The notes under the pieces: generated by a model
The model's database searches: none
The model's input: the letters and a program-made list of their open reading frames with translations, nothing else
Told to the model about the DNA's origin: nothing
Program-made: the position numbers and the translations under genes
Source of the DNA: Crenobacter intestini
GTDB taxonomy: Bacteria > Pseudomonadota > Gammaproteobacteria > Burkholderiales > Chromobacteriaceae
Assembly (NCBI RefSeq): GCF_004919095.1
Contig: NZ_STGJ01000002.1
Location: 1-64,000, forward strand
DNA: 64,000 bases
Reading direction: 5' to 3'
Part shown: positions 28,410 to 37,226 of the stretch, one piece after another
Numbering within the stretch: the stretch's first letter is position 1
Layout: each line of letters opens with the position of its first letter

Positions 28410-30065
28410 ATGGCGCACCTGACGACCCTGCCCGCCTGGCACGCGCTGCACGCGCACTTTGACGCGGTACGCGACCGGCAGATGCGCCAATTGTTCGAAG
28501 AGGACCCGTCGCGTGCCGAACGCTATTCGCTGTCGGTCGGCGGGCTGTTGCTCGACTACTCGAAGAACCGCGTCGACGACGAGACGCTGCGGTGCCTGTT
28601 CGCGCTGGCGGCCGAGGCCGGCGTGCCGGCGCGCATCGCCGCGATGTTCGCGGGCGAGCGGATCAACCGCACCGAGGACCGCGCCGCGCTGCACGTCGCG
28701 CTGAGGAACCGCGCGAACACGCCGGTGCTGCAAGGCGGCGTCGACGTGATGCCGGCCGTCAACGCGGTGCTGGACAGGATGGCGCGCTTCGCGCACGCGG
28801 TGCGCTGCGGCGACTGGCTGGGCTATACCGGGCAGCCGGTCACCGACATCGTCAATATCGGCATCGGCGGGTCGGACCTCGGCCCGCAGATGGTGTGCAA
28901 GGCGCTCGCGCCGTTCGGCCACCCGCGCCTGCGCATGCACTTCGTCTCCAACGTCGATGGCGAGCAGCTGAGGCAGACGCTGGACCGCGTGCACCCGCAA
29001 AGCACGCTGTTCGTCGTCGAATCGAAGACCTTCACCACGCAGGAGACGCTGACCAACGCGCTGACCGCACGCGAGTGGTTCGTCGCGCGCAGCGGCGAGC
29101 CCGCCGCCGTCGCCCGCCACTTCGTCGCGGTGTCGACCAACCGGCAGGCGGTCGCCGCTTTCGGCATCGACCCGGACCACATGTTCGAGTTCTGGGACTG
29201 GGTCGGCGGCCGCTTCTCGCTGTGGTCGGCGATCGGTCTGCCCATCATGCTGTACCTGGGCGAGGCGCACTTCGCGGCCCTGCTCGAGGGCGCGCACCGC
29301 ATGGACGAGCATTTCCGGCACGCGCCGCTTGATGCCAACATGCCGGTGATCCTCGCCATGCTGGGGGTCTGGTACATCAACTGCTACGGCGGCGGCAGCC
29401 ACGTGATCGCGCCCTACGACCAGCTGCTCGAACGCTTCCCGGCGTTCATCCAGCAACTCGACATGGAGAGCAACGGCAAGAGCGTGACCGCCGACGGCGC
29501 GCCGGTCGGCGTCGAGACCGCGCCCATCATCTGGGGCGAGACCGGCATCAACGGCCAGCACGCGTTCTTCCAGCTCCTGCACCAGGGCACGCACATCTCG
29601 CCGATCGACCTGATCGCGTCGCTGCGCACCCGCTCGGGCCTCGCCGGCCACCACGACATCCTGCTGGCCAACCTGCTCGCGCAGGCCGAGGCGTTCATGC
29701 GCGGCAAGACCGAGGCCGAGGCGCGCATGGAACTCACGGCGCAGGGCCTGGACGAGGCGCGGGTAGCCGCGCTGCTGCCGCACAAGGTGTTCGGCGGCAA
29801 CCGGCCGTCCAACCTGTTGTTGCTCGACGCGCTGACGCCGCACAACCTGGGCAGCCTCGTCGCCCTCTACGAGCACAAGATCTTCGTGCAGGGCGTGGTG
29901 TGGGGGGTGAACAGCTTCGACCAGTGGGGGGTCGAGCTGGGCAAGCAGCTCGCGCGCGGCATCCTTGCCGAGTTGCGTGGCGAGGCGCCGCCGGGCGGGC
30001 ACGACAGCTCGACCGCCAGGCTGATCCGGCTGATCCGCCGGGTGAGGGGTGGATCCGGCGCATGA
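28410..30065 (+). CDS. pgi: Glucose-6-phosphate isomerase
   Basis: Pgi interconverts glucose 6-phosphate and fructose 6-phosphate, letting triose phosphates from the Entner-Doudoroff route be recycled to zwf. The 551-residue protein has [35 protein letters not shown], the signature [19 protein letters not shown], the catalytic [19 protein letters not shown], and [14 protein letters not shown] near the C-terminus. GGAGGAG lies upstream of the ATG and the gap to zwf is one base, so the two are co-translated. A terminator follows. Confidence 0.97.
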   Translation: MAHLTTLPAWHALHAHFDAVRDRQMRQLFEEDPSRAERYSLSVGGLLLDYSKNRVDDETLRCLFALAAEAGVPARIAAMFAGERINRTEDRAALHVALRNRANTPVLQGGVDVMPAVNAVLDRMARFAHAVRCGDWLGYTGQPVTDIVNIGIGGSDLGPQMVCKALAPFGHPRLRMHFVSNVDGEQLRQTLDRVHPQSTLFVVESKTFTTQETLTNALTAREWFVARSGEPAAVARHFVAVSTNRQAVAAFGIDPDHMFEFWDWVGGRFSLWSAIGLPIMLYLGEAHFAALLEGAHRMDEHFRHAPLDANMPVILAMLGVWYINCYGGGSHVIAPYDQLLERFPAFIQQLDMESNGKSVTADGAPVGVETAPIIWGETGINGQHAFFQLLHQGTHISPIDLIASLRTRSGLAGHHDILLANLLAQAEAFMRGKTEAEARMELTAQGLDEARVAALLPHKVFGGNRPSNLLLLDALTPHNLGSLVALYEHKIFVQGVVWGVNSFDQWGVELGKQLARGILAELRGEAPPGGHDSSTARLIRLIRRVRGGSGA

Positions 30066-30092
30066 AAAAAGCGGGGCTTTCGCCCCGCTTTG
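30065..30092. terminator. Bidirectional terminator between pgi and gltL
   Basis: AAAGCGGGGC-TTTC-GCCCCGCTTT is a 10-bp perfect stem. The six-A run on its left gives a good U-tract for the minus-strand glt transcript; the plus-strand tract is shorter. Confidence 0.85.
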
Positions 30093-30111
30093 CCGTTCCG
30101 CTACCCGCCGC

Positions 30112-30849
30112 TCAGTGCTGCAGGATCTTGGAGAGGAACTGCTGCGCGCGTTCGGAGCGCGGGCTGCCGAAGAACGCGTCCTTGTGGCAGTCCTCGACGA
30201 TGTGGCCGCGGTCCATGAAGATCACGCGGTCGGCCACGCGGCGGGCGAAGCCCATCTCGTGGGTCACGCACATCATGGTCATGCCTTCCTGCGCGAGCTC
30301 GGTCATCACGTCGAGCACTTCGTTGATCATTTCCGGGTCGAGCGCCGAGGTCGGTTCGTCAAACAGCATGCAGATCGGGTCCATCGCCAGCGCGCGGGCG
30401 ATGGCGACGCGCTGCTGCTGGCCGCCGGAGAGCTGGCCCGGATGCTTGTGCGCGTGCGCCTTCAGGCCGACGCGTTCGAGCAGCGCGAGGCCCTTGGCTT
30501 CGGCTTCGTCGCGGCTGCGGCCGAGCACCTTGACCTGGGCGATCGCCAGGTTCTCGGTGATGGTCAGGTGCGGGAACAGCTCGAAGTGCTGGAACACCAT
30601 GCCGACCTGGCTGCGCAGCTTGGGCAGGTTGGTCTTCGGGTTGCCGACCGAGGTGCCGTTGACGATGATCTCGCCCTTCTGGAAGGGCTCGAGCGCGTTC
30701 ACGCACTTGATCAGCGTCGACTTGCCCGAACCGGACGGGCCGCACACCACCACCACCTCACCCTTGGCGACGCTGGTGGTGCAATCGGTCAGCACCTGGA
30801 ACTCGCCGTACCACTTGCTGACGTTCTGGATGGAAATCATCTCGCTCAT
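30112..30849 (-). CDS. gltL: Glutamate/aspartate ABC transporter, ATP-binding protein
   Basis: The 245-residue ATPase energises amino acid import. It has Walker [10 protein letters not shown] (residues 37-45), the Q-loop FQHFELFPHLT, the signature [15 protein letters not shown], Walker [14 protein letters not shown], and the switch histidine in [14 protein letters not shown]. It belongs to the polar amino acid uptake subfamily with GltL/GlnQ. The ATG overlaps the gltK stop (ATGA), placing it last in gltIJKL. A second, separate ATPase of the same subfamily is encoded at 34474-35202. Confidence 0.95.
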   Translation of the reverse strand: MSEMISIQNVSKWYGEFQVLTDCTTSVAKGEVVVVCGPSGSGKSTLIKCVNALEPFQKGEIIVNGTSVGNPKTNLPKLRSQVGMVFQHFELFPHLTITENLAIAQVKVLGRSRDEAEAKGLALLERVGLKAHAHKHPGQLSGGQQQRVAIARALAMDPICMLFDEPTSALDPEMINEVLDVMTELAQEGMTMMCVTHEMGFARRVADRVIFMDRGHIVEDCHKDAFFGSPRSERAQQFLSKILQH

Positions 30850-31511
30850 ACTGCCAACCTTTTCTGCAAACGCTTCACCATCTGCGAAGCGAAGAAACTC
30901 ACCATGAAATAGACCGCGCCCGCGAACAGCAGGAATTCATGCGGCAGGCCGAGGATGTCGCCGCGCGAACGGGCGCTGCTCAGGAAGTCCATCAGGCCGA
31001 CCGCGTAAACCAGCGAGGTATCCTGGAACAGGATGATCGACTGCTGCAACAGCAGCGGCATCATCTTGCGGAACGCCTGCGGCAGGATCACCAGGCGCAT
31101 CGCCTGGCCGTAGGTCATCCCCAGCGCGTACGCGGCGTTGGCCTGGCCGCGCGAGATCGACTGGATGCCGGCCCGCACGATTTCGCAGTAGTACGCGGCC
31201 TCGAACATCATGAACGCGACCAGGCACGAGGCAAACGCGCCGACCGGCACGAAGTCGCCGGTGATCCAGTTCAGCAGCATCGGCACCGCCAGGTAGAACC
31301 AGATGATGACGAGCAGCAGCGGGACCGAGCGGAAGATGTTGACGTAGCCCTTGGCGAAGCCGGACAGCAGCGGGTTGCTCGACAGGCGCAACAGCGCGAG
31401 CACGGTACCCAGTGCGATGCCGCCGACCACGGCCATCACCAGCAGCTCGAGGGTGAGCTTCATGCCCTCCCACAGGTCGGGCAGGGCAGGAACGATCTGC
31501 GAAAAGTCCAT
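30846..31511 (-). CDS. gltK: Glutamate/aspartate ABC transporter, permease GltK
   Basis: The 221-residue inner-membrane permease has the HisM/GltK fold, with MKLTLELLVMAVVGGIALG at the N-terminus, the motif VNIFRSVPLLLVIIWFYL, and the EAA coupling loop near EIVRAGIQSISRGQANAAYA. The ATG at 31511 follows GGAGG with good spacing; a GTG one codon upstream would give a four-base overlap with gltJ. It forms the translocation pore with GltJ. Confidence 0.93.
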   Translation of the reverse strand: MDFSQIVPALPDLWEGMKLTLELLVMAVVGGIALGTVLALLRLSSNPLLSGFAKGYVNIFRSVPLLLVIIWFYLAVPMLLNWITGDFVPVGAFASCLVAFMMFEAAYYCEIVRAGIQSISRGQANAAYALGMTYGQAMRLVILPQAFRKMMPLLLQQSIILFQDTSLVYAVGLMDFLSSARSRGDILGLPHEFLLFAGAVYFMVSFFASQMVKRLQKRLAV

Positions 31512-32257
31512 CACTTACCTCCCTCGACCATCAGGCCGGGGATGCGCACGCGCTTCTCGACCCAGCCCATGAACTTCATGATGCTCATGTTGAGCGTGAA
31601 ATAGATCAGCGTCGCCAGCGTGAACGCCTCGAAGATGTTCGCCGAGAATTCGGCGGTCTGCTTGGCCTGCGCCAGCAGTTCCATCAGTCCGATCAGCGAG
31701 GCGACCGACGAGTTCTTGAACACGTTGAGGAACTCGGAGGTGAGCGGCGGGATCACCACGCGGAACGCCTGCGGCAGCAGCACGTGGCGGTACACCTGCG
31801 GCAGCGTGAAGCCGACCGCCATCGCGGCGTTGGCCTGGCCCTTGGGCAGCGCCTGGATGCCGGTCCGCACCTGTTCGCACACGCGCGCGGCGGTGAAGAG
31901 GCCCAGGCAGAGGGTGACCGAGATGTACGCGGACACCATCGGGTTCAGTTCCTGCTTGAACCAGATCTGCGTCTGTTCCGGCAGGTAGTCGGGGACCACG
32001 AAGTACCAGATGAACAGCTGGACGAGCAGCGGCACGTTGCGGAACAGCTCGACGTACGCGGTCGCGAAGCCCGACAGCCACTTGTTGGGAAGCGTGCGCA
32101 TCACGCCGAGCAGGCCGCCGATGACGAGGGCGATCGCCCACGCCGCCAGCGCCAGCGCGATGGTCCAGCCCAGACCGCTGATGAACCAGTCGAGGTAGAT
32201 CTCGTCGCCGATCCCGGTGGACTTGAAGAAAATATTCCAGTCCCAGTTGTAATTCAT
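31511..32257 (-). CDS. gltJ: Glutamate/aspartate ABC transporter, permease GltJ
   Basis: The 248-residue permease starts MNYNWDWNIFFKSTGIGDE, typical of GltJ, and has YVELFRNVPLLVQLFIWYF and the EAA loop region EQVRTGIQALPKGQANAAMA. With GltK it makes the inner-membrane channel for glutamate or aspartate. It lies 58 bp downstream of gltI, separated by a strong hairpin that probably lowers permease relative to binding-protein expression. Confidence 0.94.
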   Translation of the reverse strand: MNYNWDWNIFFKSTGIGDEIYLDWFISGLGWTIALALAAWAIALVIGGLLGVMRTLPNKWLSGFATAYVELFRNVPLLVQLFIWYFVVPDYLPEQTQIWFKQELNPMVSAYISVTLCLGLFTAARVCEQVRTGIQALPKGQANAAMAVGFTLPQVYRHVLLPQAFRVVIPPLTSEFLNVFKNSSVASLIGLMELLAQAKQTAEFSANIFEAFTLATLIYFTLNMSIMKFMGWVEKRVRIPGLMVEGGK

Positions 32258-32274
32258 GTTTGCTCCATCAAAGA

Positions 32275-32295
32275 AAGGGGGCGAGGCGCCCCCTT
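32275..32295 (-). other. Intercistronic hairpin between gltI and gltJ
   Basis: AAGGGGGCG-AGG-CGCCCCCTT is a 9-bp perfect stem followed on the minus strand by TTCTTTGATG. It looks like a leaky terminator or 3'-stabilising element after the binding-protein gene. Confidence 0.65.
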
Positions 32296-32315
32296 CGTTA
32301 GCCTGGCGATGGGGT

Positions 32316-33218
32316 TCAGCTTGCCGCCGGCTTGTCGGTAGGCTTGGCGATCAGCGCCTTGACCTCCGGCGACATCGGGAAATTGAGGTTGAGGTTCTTC
32401 GGGGCGATCGGCTTCATGAACCACTTGTCGTAGATCTTGTTGATCTGGCCCGACTTGTAGGTCGCGACGATCGCCTGGTCGACCACCTGTTTGAACGGCG
32501 CGTCACCCTTGCGCACCATGCAGCCGTACACCTCGGCCGACTGCGGCTTGCCGACCACCACCCAGTCCGTCGGCTTGCGCGCCTTGGCGCGTTCGCCGTA
32601 CAGCATGGCGTCGTCGGTCATGAACGCAACGGCACGGCCGGACTCGAGCATCAGGAACGACTCGCCGTTGTCCTTGGCGGCGACGATGTTCATGCCCAGC
32701 TTGTCGCGGGCGTTCATCGCGCGCATCAGGCGCTCGCCGGTGGTGCCGGCGGACACGACCACGTTCTTGCCCTTGAGGTCGGCGAAGTCCTTGATGCCGG
32801 AATCCTTCTTCACCATCAGGCGGGTGCCGATCTCGAAGATGCCGACCGAGAAGTCGACCTGGCGCTGGCGCTCGACGTTGTTGGTCGTCGCGCCGCACTC
32901 GATGTCGATCGTGCCGTTCTGCAGCAGCGGGATGCGCGTCTGGCCGGTGACCATGTTGTAGCGCACCTGCAGGTTCGGCATGTTCAGCTCTTTCTTGACC
33001 GCGGCGACGATGTTCTGCGCGAGGTCGATCGAGTAGCCGACCGGCTCGCGGCCGCCCGCCAGGTAGGCGAATGGGATCGCGGAGTCGCGGTGGCCGAGCA
33101 CGATCACGCCGGAATCCTTGATCTTCTTCAGGGTTCCGGTCGGTTCGGCGGCGACGGCATGGCCGGCGACGAGGGCGCAGGCGATGGCTGCGGGCAGCAA
33201 GCGGGTGAAGCGGGTCAT
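32316..33218 (-). CDS. gltI: Glutamate/aspartate ABC transporter, periplasmic binding protein
   Basis: The 300-residue precursor has a signal peptide ending in GHAVAA and a family 3 solute-binding fold. Typical segments are GTLKKIKDSGVIVLGHRDSA, YSIDLAQNIVAAVKKEL, and DIECGATTNNVERQRQVDFS, as in GltI (DEBP). It delivers glutamate/aspartate to GltJK. A closely related second binding protein is encoded immediately upstream (33481-34386), sharing long identical segments such as VDFSVGIFEIGTRL, so the two arose by duplication. Confidence 0.94.
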   Translation of the reverse strand: MTRFTRLLPAAIACALVAGHAVAAEPTGTLKKIKDSGVIVLGHRDSAIPFAYLAGGREPVGYSIDLAQNIVAAVKKELNMPNLQVRYNMVTGQTRIPLLQNGTIDIECGATTNNVERQRQVDFSVGIFEIGTRLMVKKDSGIKDFADLKGKNVVVSAGTTGERLMRAMNARDKLGMNIVAAKDNGESFLMLESGRAVAFMTDDAMLYGERAKARKPTDWVVVGKPQSAEVYGCMVRKGDAPFKQVVDQAIVATYKSGQINKIYDKWFMKPIAPKNLNLNFPMSPEVKALIAKPTDKPAAS

Positions 33219-33348
33219 GACTCTATTTCTCCAGATCTGGATGGATGGAAACGGCCGGTATGGCCTGCCTGCGTGGCGGTACCGTTCTGTGCGGTGCCTG
33301 CCGGCAGGACTTTGTCTACGGCGATGCGCAGTGTATCCGGCTAAAATA

Positions 33349-33362
33349 TTAGTAAATACTAA
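33349..33362. promoter_or_regulatory. AT-rich palindrome upstream of gltI
   Basis: TTAGTA-AA-TACTAA is a 6-bp perfect dyad in an AT-rich island (about 33340-33365) inside the 262-bp gap between the two binding-protein genes. It is a candidate operator or promoter for gltIJKL. I could not define -35/-10 boxes confidently. Confidence 0.4.
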
Positions 33363-33436
33363 AGCGTCATCACGTTTGCCTAGTTTCCGACAAATCCGGG
33401 CACATGGCCTTTGATCTGGCTCAAATTCCCTGAACA

Positions 33437-33458
33437 GGGCCGCGCACCGGCGCGGCCC
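33437..33458 (-). other. Hairpin downstream of the second binding-protein gene
   Basis: GGGCCGCGC-ACCG-GCGCGGCCC is a 9-bp perfect stem 22 bp after the stop of the 33481-34386 gene. It has no U-tract, so it is more likely a stabiliser or weak terminator. Confidence 0.5.
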
Positions 33459-33480
33459 GTGATCCCCATTTCCGGGTGGC

Positions 33481-34386
33481 TTACAGTTGGTCGGCCGCCT
33501 TGTCGGTCGGGCGCTTGATCAGGCCCTTGACCGCGCCGGACATCGGGAAGCCCAGGTTCAGGTTCTTCGGCGGAACCGGCTTCATGAACCACTTGTCGTA
33601 GATCTTGTTGATCTCGCCGGACGCGTAGGTCGTCTTGATCGCGTCGTCGACGGTCTTCTTGAACGCGGTATCCCCCTTGCGCATCATGCAGCCGTACACC
33701 TCGTACGATTGCGGGGTGCCGACCACCACCCAGTTGCCCGGGTTCTTGGCCTTGGCCATTTCACCGAACAAGAGCGCGTCGTCCATCATGAACGCGGCGG
33801 CGCGGCCGGATTCGAGCATCAGGAAAGACTCGCCGTGGTCCTTGGCGGAGATGATGTTCATGCCCAGGCTCTTGGACGCGTTCATCGCCTTGAGCAGGCG
33901 TTCGCTGGTGGTGCCGGCGGTGGTCACCACGTTCTTGCCCTTGAGGTCGGCGAAGTCCTTCACGCCCGAGGTCTTGGCGGTCAAGAGGCGGGTGCCGATC
34001 TCGAAGATGCCGACCGAGAAGTCGACCTGGCGCTGGCGTTCCGGGTTGTTGGTGGTCGAGCCGCACTCGAGGTCGACGGTGCCGTTCTGCACCAGCGGGA
34101 TGCGGGTCTGCGAGGTCACCAGGTTGTAGCGGACCTGCAGGTTCGGCATGTTCAGGTCCTTCTTCAGCTTCTCGACGACCTTCATCTGCAGGTCGTGCGA
34201 GTAACCCATCGGCGTGGTGCCGCCGGCGAGGTAGGAGAAGGGGATCGAGCTGTCGCGGTGGCCGAGCACGACCACGCCCGAGTCCTTGATCTTCTTCAGG
34301 GTACCGGTCAGTTCGGCGGCGACGGCGGGTGCGGCGACAAAGGACGCGGCGACGGCCAGGTTCAGGGCACGTACGGCAAGACGCAT
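33481..34386 (-). CDS. Second glutamate/aspartate-type periplasmic binding protein
   Basis: The 301-residue precursor (signal peptide ending in APAVAA) is a close paralogue of the adjacent GltI. Both share the GTLKKIKDSGV opening, RQRQVDFSVGIFEIGTRL, and YDKWFMKP with a similar C-terminus. Ligand-contact regions look equally intact, so it is probably functional. It follows a second ATPase gene but no permeases are nearby, so it may share GltJK. The ATG at 34384-34386 with GGAGAA upstream gives a proper signal peptide; a longer frame adds 14 non-signal residues. Confidence 0.92.
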   Translation of the reverse strand: MRLAVRALNLAVAASFVAAPAVAAELTGTLKKIKDSGVVVLGHRDSSIPFSYLAGGTTPMGYSHDLQMKVVEKLKKDLNMPNLQVRYNLVTSQTRIPLVQNGTVDLECGSTTNNPERQRQVDFSVGIFEIGTRLLTAKTSGVKDFADLKGKNVVTTAGTTSERLLKAMNASKSLGMNIISAKDHGESFLMLESGRAAAFMMDDALLFGEMAKAKNPGNWVVVGTPQSYEVYGCMMRKGDTAFKKTVDDAIKTTYASGEINKIYDKWFMKPVPPKNLNLGFPMSGAVKGLIKRPTDKAADQL

Positions 34387-34473
34387 GGTGGGTTTCTCCT
34401 GTCTTCGGGTTTGCAAAGGTGGACGCACGTCGAGCCCCCGCTCGCTAGGCGTCCGGTCTGGGTTTTGTTGTAT

Positions 34474-35202
34474 TTAGTGCGAGCGCAGCTGGCGCAGGAA
34501 CTGCTTGGCGCGTTCGTGCTGCGGGTTGCTGAAGAATTCTTCCGGTTTCGCCTGCTCGACGATCTGGCCGTGGTCGACGAAGACCACGTAGTCGGCGACC
34601 TCGCGCGCGAAGCCCATCTCGTGGGTCACGCACATCATGGTCATGCCGGACTTGGCAAGGTCGCGCATCACCTGCAGCACTTCGCCGATCATTTCCGGGT
34701 CGAGCGCCGAGGTCGGCTCGTCGAACAGCATCACCTTGGGCTGCATGGCGAGCCCGCGCGCGATGGCGACGCGCTGCTGCTGGCCGCCGGAGAGCTGGGC
34801 CGGGAATGCGTCCTTCTTGTGGGCGAGCCCGACGCGGTCGAGCAGCTCGACCGCCCGCTGTTCGGCGGCGGCCTTGTCCATCTTCTTGACGCGGATCGGC
34901 GACAGCGTGATGTTGTCGAGGACCGAAAGGTGGGGGTAGAGGTTGAAGTGCTGGAACACGAAGCCGACTTCGGCGCGCAGCGCGTTGAGGTCGGTCTTGG
35001 GATCGGTGACGTTCTTGCCGTCGACCCAGATCTCGCCTTCGCTGATGGTTTCCAGCTGGTTGATGGTGCGGATCAGCGTCGACTTGCCCGACCCGGACGG
35101 GCCGCACACGACGACGACTTCGCCCTGGTGGACGTTGAGGTTGACCCCGTTGAGAACGTGCAGGTCCTTGAACCACTTGTGGACGTTGGTGAGCCTGATC
35201 AT
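34474..35202 (-). CDS. Second amino acid ABC transporter ATP-binding protein
   Basis: The 242-residue ATPase has Walker [10 protein letters not shown] (residues 34-42), [15 protein letters not shown], the [15 protein letters not shown] signature, the Walker B region [13 protein letters not shown] and [14 protein letters not shown]. Its early part ([17 protein letters not shown]) is GlnQ-like, differing from the GltL at 30112. It is the first gene of a two-gene unit with the second binding protein. The permeases for a complete transporter are absent here. Confidence 0.93.
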   Translation of the reverse strand: MIRLTNVHKWFKDLHVLNGVNLNVHQGEVVVVCGPSGSGKSTLIRTINQLETISEGEIWVDGKNVTDPKTDLNALRAEVGFVFQHFNLYPHLSVLDNITLSPIRVKKMDKAAAEQRAVELLDRVGLAHKKDAFPAQLSGGQQQRVAIARGLAMQPKVMLFDEPTSALDPEMIGEVLQVMRDLAKSGMTMMCVTHEMGFAREVADYVVFVDHGQIVEQAKPEEFFSNPQHERAKQFLRQLRSH

Positions 35203-35381
35203 GCCGCGCTTCCCCTGCTAGGCAGTTGTTTCTCCGGCCCCGGCAGGCAGCGGCGCGCAGCCGTCGCACGGCCGCCCCCCCTGCCCGCACGCCGCGGGCC
35301 GCTCTTTGTTCGTTCTCTCGTTATCCGCCGCGTCATCGCGGTCTTGATCTTGTGCTGACCTTTGGCGCAAGCGCCCTGGCG

Positions 35382-36152
35382 TCAGCTGGCCAGGTGGTTG
35401 GCGATGGCGACGTACTCGGCCACCGTCAGGTTTTCGGCCCGAAGGCCCGGGTCGATGCCGAGCAGGGCGAAGCCCGCGTCGTCCAGCACGCCCTTGAGGT
35501 TGTTGCGCAGCGTCTTGCGCCGCTGCGCGAACGCCTTGAGCACCACGTCCGCGAACAGCGCCTCGTCGCGGGCGATGCCGCAACGGCCCGGCGCCGGGAT
35601 CATGCGCACCACGGCCGAGTCGACCTTCGGCGGCGGCCAGAACGCGCCGGGCGGCACCGCGAGCACCTGCTCCATCTCGAAGCGGTACTGCAGCATCACG
35701 CTCAGACGGCCATAGTCGGCAGTGCCCGGTTCGGCGACCATCCGTTCGACCACTTCCTTCTGCAGCATGAAGTGCATGTCGACCACCCGCTCGGCGTACG
35801 TCGCCAGGTGGAACAGCAGCGGCGTCGAGATGTTGTACGGCAGGTTGCCGGCCACCTTGAAGCGCTCGCCCAGTTCCGAGAAGTCGTACGCCAGCGCGTC
35901 GCCCTCGTGGATCGTCAACTGACCCGGCGCGAACGTCGACTTCAGCCGCGAGATGATGTCGCGGTCGATCTCGACCACGTGCAGGTGGCCTGCGCGCTCG
36001 AAGAGCGGGCGCGTCAAGGCGCCGAGGCCCGGGCCGATTTCGACGATGGTCTCGCCCGGTAGCGGCCGGATCGCGTCGACGATGTCCTCGATCACCTTCG
36101 TGTCCTGCAGGAAGTTCTGACCGAAGCGCTTGCGTGGGATGTGTTGGCTCAT
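35382..36152 (-). CDS. rsmA: 16S rRNA (adenine1518-N6/adenine1519-N6)-dimethyltransferase
   Basis: RsmA (KsgA) dimethylates two adjacent adenines in helix 45 of 16S rRNA and checks late 30S assembly. The 256-residue protein has [10 protein letters not shown] at the N-terminus, the SAM motif [11 protein letters not shown], the acidic loop VEIDRDI, and the catalytic NLPYNIS, followed by the C-terminal helical domain ([15 protein letters not shown]). It is the last member of a minus-strand run with cyaY and a YqaA-like gene, but the 115-bp gap and a -10 at 36180 suggest its own promoter. Confidence 0.97.
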   Translation of the reverse strand: MSQHIPRKRFGQNFLQDTKVIEDIVDAIRPLPGETIVEIGPGLGALTRPLFERAGHLHVVEIDRDIISRLKSTFAPGQLTIHEGDALAYDFSELGERFKVAGNLPYNISTPLLFHLATYAERVVDMHFMLQKEVVERMVAEPGTADYGRLSVMLQYRFEMEQVLAVPPGAFWPPPKVDSAVVRMIPAPGRCGIARDEALFADVVLKAFAQRRKTLRNNLKGVLDDAGFALLGIDPGLRAENLTVAEYVAIANHLAS

Positions 36153-36179
36153 GTTGTCGTACGGTGCTTACGATTGTCG

Positions 36180-36185
36180 ATTGTA
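36180..36185 (-). promoter_or_regulatory. Candidate -10 of rsmA
   Basis: TACAAT on the minus strand lies 28 bp before the rsmA start. A TTGGCA about 19 bp further upstream is a possible -35. Confidence 0.35.
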
Positions 36186-36267
36186 AACTGCCCGACAAGC
36201 AGGATGCCAACCCTTGCTGCCGAAAAGCAGGCAAAAATTGCTGCAACCTCCGATGCCGCGCGCATTT

Positions 36268-36684
36268 TTACCCGGTTCCACCCGCCAGCGCCAGCCCTCC
36301 GACCAGTAGCGCGTAACGCAGCGACTTGCCGAGCACGATCCATGCCAGGCATTTTAGCCACGGCAATCGCAGCCAGCCGGCGGCCAGCGGCAGCGCGTCG
36401 CCGACGAGGGGCACCCACGCGAGCACCAGCGCGGCCGGCCCGAAGCGCCCGAACCAGCGCGCGGCGCGTGCGGGCAGCTCCTTGCGCGGCGCGCGCCGGC
36501 CCAGCCACAGGCTGGTCGCGCTGCCCGCGCTGTTGGCGAGGCTGGCGGTCAGCCACGCGGTCAGCGAGAGCGACGGCCATTTCAGCAGCAGCGCGGCGAG
36601 CGCCAGTTCGGAATTGCCCGGCAGCACGGTCGCCGACAGGAAGGCCGACAGCGCGAGCGCAGCGAGCGCGGCGGCCTCGTCCAC
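36268..36684 (-). CDS. YqaA/DedA-like small membrane protein
   Basis: The 138-residue protein has three to four hydrophobic segments and the SNARE-associated/DedA-like pattern: FLSATVLPGNSELALAALL near the N-terminus, NSAGSATSLWLGR, and GPAALVLAWVPLVGDALPLA, close to E. coli YqaA. DedA relatives act as lipid flippases or affect membrane homeostasis, but the short YqaA branch is uncharacterised. It starts four bases after the cyaY stop, so the two are co-transcribed. Confidence 0.82.
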   Translation of the reverse strand: MDEAAALAALALSAFLSATVLPGNSELALAALLLKWPSLSLTAWLTASLANSAGSATSLWLGRRAPRKELPARAARWFGRFGPAALVLAWVPLVGDALPLAAGWLRLPWLKCLAWIVLGKSLRYALLVGGLALAGGTG

Positions 36685-36688
36685 GGAC

Positions 36689-37006
36689 TCAGGCTTCGAA
36701 GGCGAAGCCGTCGCCGCCGCCGGCGCGCACCGCAGCGCAGAGCGTCGCGCCGAATTCGGCGCCGTCGCGCGCGGCGATCCACTGCGAGCCTTGGCGCGCG
36801 AAGTGGTAGCCGCCGCTGCGCGCGGCGATCCACACCTCCTGGTTGGCGGCGTGGCGGTTGACGACGATCTTGTCGCCGCTGTCGAACTCGATCTCCAGCA
36901 CGTTGCCCGCGCGCAGGGTGTCGGCGTCGACGCCGGCCGCGTCGATGGCCGCCTCGATTCTTTCGAACAGCGCGTCGGTCAGCGCCAGGAATTCGCTCTC
37001 GTTCAT
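36689..37006 (-). CDS. cyaY: Iron-sulfur cluster assembly protein CyaY (frataxin)
   Basis: This 105-residue frataxin homologue binds iron and tunes the IscS cysteine desulfurase. It starts MNESEFLALTDALFERIEAA, with the acidic first helix (ESEF, DALFERIE) used for iron binding, followed by the beta-sheet core NVLEIEFDSGDKIVVNRHA, EVWIAARSGGYHF and WIAARDGAEF. Length and the usual divergent position next to lptM-lysA support the call. Confidence 0.95.
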   Translation of the reverse strand: MNESEFLALTDALFERIEAAIDAAGVDADTLRAGNVLEIEFDSGDKIVVNRHAANQEVWIAARSGGYHFARQGSQWIAARDGAEFGATLCAAVRAGGGDGFAFEA

Positions 37007-37067
37007 GTCGTTTTTTCCACAAAGGGTTATCCCCAGCCGGGGCGCGATGGGCGCACGCGGACGGGTT

Positions 37068-37076
37068 TGCTAGTAT
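37068..37076 (+). promoter_or_regulatory. Extended -10 promoter for lptM-lysA (candidate)
   Basis: TGCTAGTAT (TGN plus TAGTAT) lies 30 bp upstream of the lptM ATG in the 100-bp cyaY/lptM divergent gap. Confidence 0.5.
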
Positions 37077-37106
37077 GACGATTTTGCCACATTCGGACCC
37101 AACGAT

Positions 37107-37226
37107 ATGCGAACCGTGATCTGCCTGATGGTGCTCGCGCTGTCCGTCAGCGCCTGCGGCTACAAGGGTGGCCTCTACCTGCCCAAGGACGGTGCCGCGC
37201 CCAGCCAGGAAAGCCGCCAGCCGTGA
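37107..37226 (+). CDS. lptM: LPS translocon maturation chaperone LptM-like small lipoprotein
   Basis: This 39-codon gene encodes a prolipoprotein: hydrophobic MRTVICLMVLALSVSACG with a lipobox ending at Cys17 (VSAC), followed by GYKGGLYLPKD. The CGxKGxLYxP pattern right after the lipidated cysteine is the hallmark of LptM (formerly YifL), which helps oxidative maturation of the LptDE outer-membrane LPS translocon. Its TGA overlaps the lysA GTG by four bases. Position between cyaY and lysA is the conserved proteobacterial context. It is easily missed because of its size. Confidence 0.9.
   Translation: MRTVICLMVLALSVSACGYKGGLYLPKDGAAPSQESRQP

Noticed and set aside
33219-33340. Sigma-54 promoter for gltI
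   Set aside because: The nearest GGCAC lacks a TTGC at the required spacing on the minus strand.
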